DNA from: Hirudo medicinalis | Lineage: Eukaryota; Annelida; Clitellata; Hirudinida; Hirudinidae | DNA length: 17,500 nucleotides | Direction: 5' to 3' | Assembly (NCBI GenBank): GCA_011800805.1 | Contig: MPNW01000756.1 | Coordinates: 1-17,500 of the forward strand | Shown: positions 1-9,726 of the stretch, one piece after another | Numbering within the stretch: position 1 is the stretch's first letter | How the letters are laid out: each line of letters begins with the position of its first letter | Position numbers and translations under genes: made by a program | The notes under the pieces: generated by a model | Seen by the model: only the letters and a program-made list of their open reading frames with translations | What the model was told of the DNA's origin: nothing | The model's database searches: none

Positions 1-65
1 GTTTTGTTGTCAATGATGATGACGGTGATATGATGGTGATGATTATGGTGGTGGTGACGATGATG

Positions 66-235
66 ATGGTTATGATGGTGATGATTATGTCGTTTATGAT
101 AGTGATGATTATGGCGGTTGTGATGATGATGATTATGATGGTTATGATGGTGATGATTATGTCGTTTATGATAGTGATGATTATGGCGGTTGTGATGATG
201 ATGATTATGATGGTTATGATGGTGATGATTATTGC
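66..235. repeat. 72-bp minisatellite of GAT-family triplets
   Basis: The segment beginning GGTTATGATGGTGATG recurs at 68, 140 and 212, an exact 72-bp period over about 2.3 copies. It sits inside a longer GAT/GTT/GTG triplet-rich tract (about 1-305). Because the period is a multiple of three it stays open in frame, but the translation is only Met/Val/Ile repeats. Confidence 0.9.
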
Positions 236-354
236 GGTTATTATAAAGATGAATGTGGTGGTTATGATGATGACGATTGTGACGGTTTTGATAACGATGA
301 TTGCGGGTAATGATGATTTCGGCAGTGGCTAGGATGGCTAAACTGAACCATCGT

Positions 355-757
355 CGCCGTCGTCATCATCATCATAATAGTCGTCATCGTCAACATCATC
401 GTAATCATCGTAATAGTCGTCATCGTCACCATCATCGTAATCATCATAATAGTCGTCATCGTCAACATCATCGTAATCATCATAATAGTTGTCATCGTCA
501 CCATCGTCGTAATCATCACAATAGTCGTCATCGTCAATATCATCATCATCATAGTCGTCATCATCAATATCATCATCATCATAGTCGCCATCGTCAATAT
601 CATCATCATCATAGTCGCCATCGTCAATATCATCATCATCATAGTCGCCATCGTCAATATCATCATCATCATAGTCGTCATCGTCAATATCATCATCATC
701 ATAGTCGTCATCGTCAATATCATCATCATCATAGTCGTCATCGTCATTATCATCATC
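355..757. repeat. 36-bp then 30-bp ATC-family minisatellite
   Basis: About four 36-bp units (GTCGTCATCGTCAACATC type, with AATAGT junctions) change near 530 into about seven 30-bp units (CATCATAGTCGYCATCGTCA type). The 30-bp unit looks like the 36-bp unit with six bases removed, suggesting a deletion followed by amplification. It has no spacers of unique sequence and no unit variation beyond single bases. Confidence 0.92.
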
Positions 758-919
758 GGTTTGGATCCGGAGAATGTCGCTCATTCGGCCGCAGACCTGC
801 AAGCTGCTGTGATCAACCTAATCCTCGCTACCCCAGCGGTCCAAGGGCCGAAAGCTGACTTGCCCTCCCTAACCCCTTATCGTTCAGCACTGTTATTATT
901 ATTAATTACAAATTATTAA
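758..919 (+). other. Unexplained ORF fragment without start codon
   Basis: A GC-richer island right after the minisatellite. In one plus frame it reads GLDPENVAHSAADLQAAVIN and then LILATPAVQGPKADLPSLTP before TAA at 917. The frame continues upstream only through the repeat and has no Met. Composition looks protein-like (mixed Ala, Leu, Asp, Pro), unlike the repeat translations. It could be a last exon of a gene lying to the left (AG at 771-772 as acceptor), a decayed exon, or chance. No family recognised. Confidence 0.2.
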
Positions 920-2243
920 TTATTGTTATTATTTGCTTTTGACGCGATCCGGCTCTAGACAATTAACTTATTTGCGACGATCACATTACAAATACAATCT
1001 GAATAATTCCTAAATCAGTTTATTAATATCATGTGATAATGTGATGACGTTGATGACGGTTACGATGGTGATGGTAATCCGTAATTTGCGATGTAACCTC
1101 AAGAGCTGTCAGGACAATACCATTACATTTATTTAAGATCTTAGTTATAAATTACATAATAATATTATATTATGGACAATCAAATTATGATATTATTTTA
1201 TGGACAATCGAAAGCACGATCCGATAAATTCGTTATAATCGATTCATTGGCAATTTTAAATTTAAATTTGTCGCGATTAATATTTCGTTTGAAGAACACC
1301 TTTTGAGCCCTCGAACAGAGAGAAGCTCGGACGACCAAAAACGAGAGTGCAAAAGCAACCAGGAAGATTGCGATCGATTGGCAGAAAATTAATCGATTGG
1401 TTGAAAATTAATTGATTGGTTAAAAATTGATTGATCAAATATCACTTGATTGAAAATTAATTGATTGATCAAACATCAATTGATTGGAAATTAATTGATT
1501 GAAATTTAACTGATAATTGAGTGATTGAAAGTGGATCGATTGAAGTCCGATTGAGTGGAAATGCAGCGACTTCTCGAGCGACGTACAATCTCAGGAATCG
1601 ACCTCGCAATCGAAAGATGGAAAGAAGGAGGAAAAAAGCAATCAATATAATTACCTGCTCGCACTTACGGAATGAAAGAATTACGATCGAATAAAAAATA
1701 ATTACAACAAGAAAATATAATATCCGTCGATTGCATAGGTCTGAAACTCAAGGAGCAAAATGAAATCATCTCAATAATATTAACAAAATAATAAAGACGA
1801 AGAATCTGTCGAGCGCGACGGCTTCGTGACATTTCGACGTAAACTGGATTACGTCGACCGGTAACAAACTTAACTGTAACAGTAATGACCGCTACGGTGT
1901 AACTGTAACTGATGTAACCGTAATCAATCAATCAATAAGTGTAATTGTACGAAACAAAATGTAATGTAACGTGATCGTAATTCGCTCGATTACATTAGTC
2001 GTTCGCACCCGTTCGACACGGGTGACAATCAAATGAGGCACAATTGTACGGCACCAGAACTCTGAGTGCAGGGTCAAAAGAGCAGCCCTGCAAAGGTCAG
2101 ACTGATTGCTGCCTATTAGAAATAAAGACGAGGCCAATGACACAAGGAGTCGAGTCGCCCAATCAGATTGTAGGGAATATTTTGACAGATCGTTTGACTT
2201 TGTAAAATGGTCGACGCATCACAAAGCCAATGAGGAAAGTAAT
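920..2243. other. AT-rich non-coding stretch
   Basis: No coding segment or RNA gene recognised. It includes an interspersed GTAAC/TAACTG motif cluster at about 1865-1925 and short open frames on the minus strand near 1665-2143 that look random. Confidence 0.6.
1371..1560. repeat. Degenerate ATTGATTG / AAAATTAATTGATTG array
   Basis: At least eight imperfect units of (G)AAAATTAAT(C/T)GATTG with spacers such as GATCAAATATCA. The array decays toward 1560. A related GATTG-rich array lies in USP6NL sequence at about 5481-5580. Confidence 0.75.
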
Positions 2244-2245
2244 AT

Positions 2246-2277
2246 CAACACTCAATACTAACAACACTCAATACTAA
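2246..2277. repeat. 16-bp direct repeat, two copies
   Basis: CAACACTCAATACTAA is present twice in tandem, exactly. Confidence 0.85.
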
Positions 2278-2548
2278 CGACATCGATGTTTAATACTAAT
2301 AATAAATACAAACGACGAAAACAATGTCATGACGAACGGCACGACTCGAACGACCCCAAGCCAAATCCTGCAAAAGGTATTGGAAAACTTCTTCCAGCGG
2401 CCTTCGAACGACCGTGGAAAGGAATGAATGAAAAGGATGCAGGCCCATTTCAAGAGGATTTTAAAATAGTTTTAAAGCGTTTAAAAGTGGCTCCTGCGAT
2501 GAATGATGGAACGTAGGAAAAAGGGAATCGTCATCGCGGAATACAGAA

Positions 2549-2628
2549 TGATGGATGGGTGGATGGGTGGGTTGGTGGATGAATGGATGGATGAGTAGAT
2601 GGATGGATGCGTGGATGAATGGATTCAA
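2549..2628. repeat. GGAT/GGTG tetranucleotide array
   Basis: Imperfect (GGAT)n with GGTT, GAAT and GCGT variants. The same repeat type as the CATT array at 8349-8613 but of different base composition. Confidence 0.85.
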
Positions 2629-2743
2629 ACGTTCAGAAACACGTCCACAAGTTGAGCAGGTCAAAGGGTTTGTTGCCCCCAAAAAAGTGACATCACGAAC
2701 AACGGCTCAAGCAACCTTACCAACATTTTCATTGCCAGTCATA

Positions 2744-2787
2744 GTCATCATCACCATCATCATCATCAGCACCATCATCATCAGCAC

Positions 2788-2828
<41 letters not shown>
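2744..2828. repeat. (ATC)n microsatellite
   Basis: ATC triplets with CAGC/CACC interruptions, ending in an uninterrupted run of about 16 units. It lies beyond the 3' end of USP6NL. Confidence 0.95.
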
Positions 2829-3027
2829 ATGGCAGAGAAAATCATACAATCTGAATGACAAGCAAGACTCAAACAGCTCATGAAGACTTACAAGACAAGG
2901 GCAAATGCAGAGGTGAAGGAGGAGTCTCGTTGGCATGACGACCGAGAACCGAGAACCAAACTGAGTAGACCGACACGGGGAGGACACGACGTCACCGAAA
3001 GAAAGTCGTGATGGTTGCAGAATAAAA

Positions 3028-3179
3028 ACAATAATAATAATAATAGTAATCAATAATAATAATAATCATTAATAATAATAATAATAATAATAATAGTAAT
3101 AAATAATAATAATAATAACAATAATAGTAATCAATAATAATAATTATTATTATTAATAATAATAGTAATAAATAATAAT

Positions 3180-3210
<31 letters not shown>

Positions 3211-3236
3211 CAATAATAATAATAATCATAATAGTA
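3028..3236. repeat. (AAT)n microsatellite tract
   Basis: About 200 bases of AAT triplets with AGT, CAA and TTA interruptions. It contains a switch from AAT to ATT orientation near 3140-3150, so part of the tract is self-complementary. Confidence 0.95.
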
Positions 3237-3369
3237 AAATAAACGAATGATAATGGAAATTCTTTCAAATTGTGTAATACTGAGCGAAATTGAATACAAC
3301 ACGGAGACCAGTAAGGTTAAAAATAAGACTCCTCATTAACATAATGTATGCCCATGACATAATAAATTT

Positions 3370-3375
3370 TTTATT
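3370..3375 (-). promoter_or_regulatory. Possible USP6NL polyadenylation signal
   Basis: AATAAA on the minus strand about 260 bases past the stop codon. The region is AT-rich, so a chance match is possible. Confidence 0.35.
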
Positions 3376-3634
3376 AACACATGATGTGATGATAATGGTA
3401 CTTTCCACCTCAACTTAATGAAGGTCCTCAGAAACATGGACACACAGAAAATAGTTTGCAAAGGGCAGCTCGAGAGCTTCCTGCAACAAATTTTGATTTT
3501 CTCAGAGGCAGATTGAGCGGCGCCAAAAACTGCTCCGCCGGCTCGGAGGCCAGTCCCCGCAAGTTCGGCCAACAGAAGCCGTATGCAACCCCCCCCCTGA
3601 TCGGAGAGCTCGGACGAAAAATAGATCCGAACGA

Positions 3635-4485
3635 TCACAGCCTGGTACTGACGATGGTTCCGGGAATGACGGGTTCGACTTCGTTACGACCTTTCGACCC
3701 CGGTCTTCTGATGCTGCCGGAGTTGATGTTGTGGATGCCGACCAAGTGGGGGCCAGTCGTTCGCGACGACTTGAGAGAGGGCGACGATGTTTTAGAGGGA
3801 ACAGACATAGGCTCCATCCGTGTGACCACCCTGGCAACTGGTGTGGAGTTAGACGCAGGATTATCTGAAGGTGGAAAATTCCTGTTTGCGGCTTCCACCT
3901 TCTTCCATGATCCATATTTGACCTTCACCTGATTGCCCCTGATCATTTTGAGGTTGGCACGACCACCATCTGGAGGGACGACTATGATGCTGTACCCCCT
4001 TCTCAACCTGCTGTCCGACCTCAAAGTTACATCCTCCTCCTCCTCCTCATCTTCAAGGTCACACACAGCAGCTAAGTTCATGCCCTGAACTTCCTTGACG
4101 TGACCTTCGGCACTATTGAAGGTCGATGCAGAATCATGCGACGTCTTCATGTCCGTCGACGTCACAGGTTCTCTGTCGTCTTCGGCGACATTGCTGCTCA
4201 TGACGCTCTCGTAGCCGCAGTCGACGTCGTCATCATCTTCTTCATCGTCGTCGTCTTGAACTTCATGGACATCGGAGGGCGGCAACCGTCCGAAGGGCAA
4301 CCTCGGGAACTCGTCGGGGTTGTCGATCGGTCGCGGAAGGTCGAGGTCGAGTCGGTGCAGTTCGGCCATGTTGTTGCGCATGGAGACGATGATGGCGTCG
4401 TCGGATTCGTGGGACAGGGCCGGGTTCGAGTCGAGGTGCTGGAAGAAGGACAGCAGTTCCTCCATGTTCATCCTCGTTATGTCCT
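3635..4485 (-). CDS. USP6NL: USP6NL terminal exon k (TBC end, acidic tail, stop)
   Basis: Acceptor CCTTCTCAG|AGGACA gives [16 protein letters not shown], then [20 protein letters not shown] matching the family's LDLPEP...P.LP block. The rest is low-complexity and Ser/Pro-rich, with runs [10 protein letters not shown] and EDEEEEED; I could not match it to the mammalian proline-rich tail. It ends TIVSTRL then TGA at 3637-3635. A further downstream exon cannot be excluded. Confidence 0.9.
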
Positions 4486-6491
4486 CTGAGAAGGCCGTGC
4501 ATTGGTTGGTTGTTTGGTTGGTTGGTGGGTGCATGGTTATGTAAAAAGACATGCATGAACGACAGCGAGTTTGAAGAGTTAAAGCAATCGTTATCATTAT
4601 CAGAATCATCATCACCACTACCACCACCACCATCACCAGCACCATCTGATCACCACAACCTACTTTGGAACATCTTGAGTAGCGTGTAACTCATAGCAAC
4701 AAGGACTCTGCTTCCCTCGAGCATGTACACGTCCCACAGCCTCAGGCACAGACTGAAGGGTACCTGGAGGAGGAGGGCGTTCGGGTGTCTCGTTAATATT
4801 CGAATGACAAATGTAGATTAGTTATTAATTGTTCGTTCTCGCATAATTAGCCCTTAGCTAGTGAATTAATTAATAACTGGTATGTTTGACTGAATGGGAT
4901 CAACTATGGAGTAACAACAATAATATAATATAATATAATATTTATTATTATTAATAATTATTTATTAATAAATTATTATTAATAGTATTATTATTAATAT
5001 TATTAATTAATTATTATTAATAGTATTATTATTATTATTTATTAATTATTATTAATAGTATTATTATTAATATTTCGAATTAACACTAATTAGGTTACTC
5101 ATCACGGTCACTAGTTACTAATGGTTACTCATTACTAATCACTGCTGCTATTGGATCTGGTCGTTGTTAGAACAATAATGAGATGAGAATAATAATGACT
5201 TATGAATAGTAATGAGACGAAAATAATATTTACATATGAATAGTAATGACTATGAATATTAATGAGATGAGAAAAGTAATGATATATGAATAATAACAAT
5301 GAGATGAGAATAGTAATGAGATATAAATAATAATGAGAATGATAATGAGATACGAATAGTAATGAGGTGAGAATAATAATGAGATGGTGACTGAGAGAGG
5401 GCACGAACCCTGTCGAGGAAACATTGGAGGAACCACTTGATGGTGTAGAGGCTGGCCGTCATCGAGTTTTTGATCTGGATTGATTAGTTGGGTGATTGGC
5501 TGATTGGTTGATTTAGTCAATCAATGATTGATAGGTTGGTTGATTGATTGGTCGAGCAATTAATTGATTGGGCGATCGTTCGAGCGAACGACGGGTCGGG
5601 AGATTGATTGATAATTTTAATTACGATTTGATTAAATTTTAACTTTAATCGTCGTCGCGGACACCCACCAGGTGCTTGTAGACTCTCGGCAGGCACCTCT
5701 CCAGCACCCTGTCGTGGTGGCCCTGGAATCGGAGCAGCTTCGGAAATCCCGGCTTGAAAAACCCTGGGTTCAAAAACAGAGACAGAGTAGTAAACACTTC
5801 CCAGGAAATTCATTTTAACAAAACCTTCTCGTCTGGAAAGCTAAAAAAAAAAATAATGTTTACTCCCAGCTCGTCAAACAACACGACCTGCAAATGGGCG
5901 ACAATTTCTTCATTTCGAAAACGGAAATCTACTAAATCTACGCGTCGGGATTTCGAGATAATTAGCGACGCCGGTGATTCTCGTTAACATAATTTATTGC
6001 GATTAATAATATTTAGCTCGCATGTGATTGATATTATTTAATTAATGCTTAATGATTCTCATTAACATAATTTATTATGATTAATAATATTTAGTATACG
6101 TGTAATTAATAATATTTAATTAATGCTTAATGATTCTCATTAACATAATTTATTGTGATTAATAATATTTAGCTCGCATGCGATTGATATTATTTAATTA
6201 ATGCTTAATGATTCTCATCAACATAATTTATTTTAATGGTTCTCGTTAACAAATTATTATATTTGGGATGCAAGTTGGATCAGAGGGTTTGCGTTCCTGT
6301 GAGCGAGGGCAAAAGCAACAGTTGTTACGTGTGGTGTTTGCGACCCAACTTGAACCACCACAAAGCACCTCTGGGTGACGGCACTGTGTACATGGTTTGA
6401 GATCCCCCTGATGCTTACACCTATGGTGCTACACAAATTCACTTGTTATTATTGTTATTATTACTATTATTACTATTATTACTATTATTAC

Positions 6492-6537
<46 letters not shown>

Positions 6538-7734
6538 ATTATAGTGATGAAATTAATATTCACCATGAAGGGCATACTTCCTTTGGCAGAAGAGGGACGA
6601 CATTGCCCAGAATGCATCCTATGGATTTATGGCATGTTACGTTATGCTTGACCATCTCCATGAAAAAATCACCATCATTATTATCACCAATATCAATAGC
6701 AAAATCGGCATGATCACCATCACCACCACCAGCACCACTGGAAACATCATCATCACCACCATCATCATCATCATCATCATTATCATCATCATCATCATCA
6801 TCATCATCAGATATCAATGCCCACAGCATGACATGATGTTCTTGCAAGCACCACCACCTTGATCCCAATTTACCTGTCATCATTAATTTAATTCATCATC
6901 ATCATCTTCATCGTCATCACCACCACTGTTACATCACCATTCACATCAAAGCTACCATCATCATCATCATCATCATCACCATCATCTTCATCGTCATCAT
7001 CGACAACAACATCATTGTCATCCTCACCTCTTCGTTCATGTACATGAGGAGGATGGCAGCAATCTGGCTCATGCCCTGGCAGTACCCGACCTCTGCATTG
7101 TAGATGGAGTAGGCGCACAGCACCCAGAACAACTCCTGCTGTCTGAATCATATGAGAATTAGCACGATATTGTGATAAGAAACTAAGAGAAATTATAAAA
7201 AAAAATATTACATTTGTAATAATTATTGTTATTATGATAATATTATGATAAGAAATGTAATAAATATTGTTACTATAATAATAATTGATGTTTTTGTTCA
7301 CAATCGTCATCGTCGTCATCGTGATCATCATTGTTTCCATCACCGTGCTCGTAATCATTATCATAATTGCTACACTCACTTGAAGTCAAACCTCTTCTGG
7401 AACATGATGTGGTTTCTGTAAGTCCTATTGACGTCAAGGTCGATCTGGTGGATGTCCGAAGAAAACCTGCTGGCCCTGACCTTCATCTCCTGGAAGGAAT
7501 TCACGAGGCATTACGCGCATTGCAGTACACGATGATAGTGCATGCGGTGCATGAGGGTAATGCATTATGGTACATAAGAATGGCACGCAAATGAATTTTA
7601 ATGCACAGCAACGGCGAATTCCTGCTCACGAAGCATTGAAAAATATCGAACTAACCACCACGATTGAGACTTTACATATCTCAATCACCTCGTTGTCCAG
7701 CATCATCATCATCAACCAACGTGGATCACTGACC

Positions 7735-7765
<31 letters not shown>

Positions 7766-8996
7766 CCACGTCGAGCAAGTCGCACGCACACATTTCCCGA
7801 ACGACACGGCGATCTCCCCAGCCGGCCGTTCGACAGACGTGTCAGCCATTAGTCATCTCGCTTAATCGCCCTAATTAATATAATTAATTAACGTCTTTGG
7901 CCATCCAAACGACCTCGTAAACTCCTGGCCGTTCTGCCTTCGTCCGCGGCACCTGAAGAACGAGACTCCAAACGAGGCCCCTCAGGGAGTCCGGGATGCC
8001 CTTGTAGAACCTCTGGGTCAGCTGGATTGGTGGGGACGACAAGGTATTCTCGGGTCACGGTTATTTACGTAATTGTTTATAAATTCAAATTAATTGATGG
8101 AGAGTGTAATCTTAATAACAAGGATGAATAACAATAGCAACAACAACGAGTGTAATAATAATAATAATAATAATAAACTTTAATATTAATAATAATTAAA
8201 AATAGTAACATTAATTAATAATAATGATGTTATAATCATCACCATCATAAGGAAAATAATAAAAAATCTCAATATTCATAAATATAATTGTTATACAACA
8301 ACTTAGCAACAAACAGTGGTGATGATAACTTATTAACAATAATCTATTTATTCATTTGTTCATTCATTCATTCATTCATTCATTCATTCATTCATTAACT
8401 CATTCATTCATTCATTCATTAACTCATTCATTCATTCGTTCATTCATTCATTAACTCATTCATTCATTCGTTTGTTCATTCGTTCATTCATTAACTCATT
8501 CGTTCGTTCGTTCATTAACTCATTCTTTCATTCGTTCTTTCATTCATTCATTCTTTCATTCATGCATCAACTCATTCATTCATTCATTCTTTCATTCATG
8601 CATCAACTCATTCAGACCTTCTCCCCGGGATAAAACTCGTTCCACTTAGTTGTCATTTTGAGCCATTTCTGGGTCCTCTTCACCTCGGTAGCCTTGTGCT
8701 GGTTTTTGTCAAATTGAATTAAATAAAATATTATTAATATAATTAAAAAATATTAATATAATTAAAAAATATTATTAATACAGTGTGACTCAAGACATGA
8801 AGAGGATCTCCTCAATTGGCATCGTAATCTTCATCATCACCATTATCAATATAATCTGTAGCATTGTCGTCGTCATCAACAACACACTATATCATCATCA
8901 CCATCATCAATGTTGTTACCACAACCACCAACTTTATTGATGTCATTGTGATCACCGTTATTATCATCACCATCATCATCACCATCATCATCATCA

Positions 8997-9030
<34 letters not shown>

Positions 9031-9695
9031 TGTCATCATCATAAACATCAAAGCAGTAAAGTCGTTGGACCAATCATGGGAGGAATGACAAGCATCTCAA
9101 TTCACCGAGCACTCACCTTCATCTCTCTGAGCGATATCTCTTTAGGCAGCGGTTTCGTGCTGGAAGAGAAGCGCAGGTGATTACGATTAAGATGTCAAAA
9201 ACTACGATGGCGATGACGATGAAGACGACGACGGCAGCGACGATGATAACGGCGACGAACAGCAAAGGCGACGATCGAGTCGAGCGCTGGGAACGGATCC
9301 AAAATCTCATCGCAGGGACTCTCGTCGTGTTCGAAAGCTTTCGTGCAAACGACGAGCCAGATGGGATCTTGCGTTCGCAGGCCTCGACGTTTCGCTGGCG
9401 TCGCAGAAGAAAAACGAATTTCACATTTTAAAAAAAAAATCCCAAAATGAAAACAAGTCGCAGGGGAGAACGAGCGGAGTTTGAAGATCAAAAACAAGAT
9501 GCAGGATGAATCGAATTAAGAGATGTTAAGTAGATTACCTGCAAAACTATTAAATAAAATAACACCAATAATTCGACGAATTATGCCAATTAGATTAAAA
9601 TGTGTCAATTACGTTCACAAAAAATTATCGCCATTTCAGCTTCCATGTTCGTGGGGGGTCAGTTTGTCGGTCACTATCACTACATATCGTACGAT

Positions 9696-9726
<31 letters not shown>

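Noticed and set aside
541..750. CRISPR-like array (regular 30-bp units)
   Set aside because: Units are contiguous near-identical tandem copies with no unique spacers, and the genome is eukaryotic.
338..802. Long minus-strand frame rich in Asp/Tyr, and opposite frames rich in His/Arg
   Set aside because: The ATC/GAT triplet repeat is stop-free in five of six frames, so overlapping long frames on both strands are expected. No family, splice or composition evidence supports coding.
1665..2143. Two adjacent minus-strand frames of 71-88 codons
   Set aside because: No family resemblance and low-information composition; no splice linkage visible.
2286..2516. Plus-strand 76-codon frame beginning MFNTNNKYKRRK
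   Set aside because: No family match, no splice support, AT-rich start; likely chance.
3456..3932. Plus-strand frame of 158 codons opposite the USP6NL terminal exon
   Set aside because: Antisense shadow of a conserved coding exon; its translation matches nothing.
6257..6442. Minus-strand open frames tested as the exon after DAFWA
   Set aside because: No [14 protein letters not shown] match; the true exon with correct phase is at 5669-5763.
7863..7913. Extension of USP6NL exon d through the open frame past GAG
   Set aside because: VYE joined directly to EMKVRAS matches homologues without a gap; the extension would insert 17 unmatched residues before TAA.
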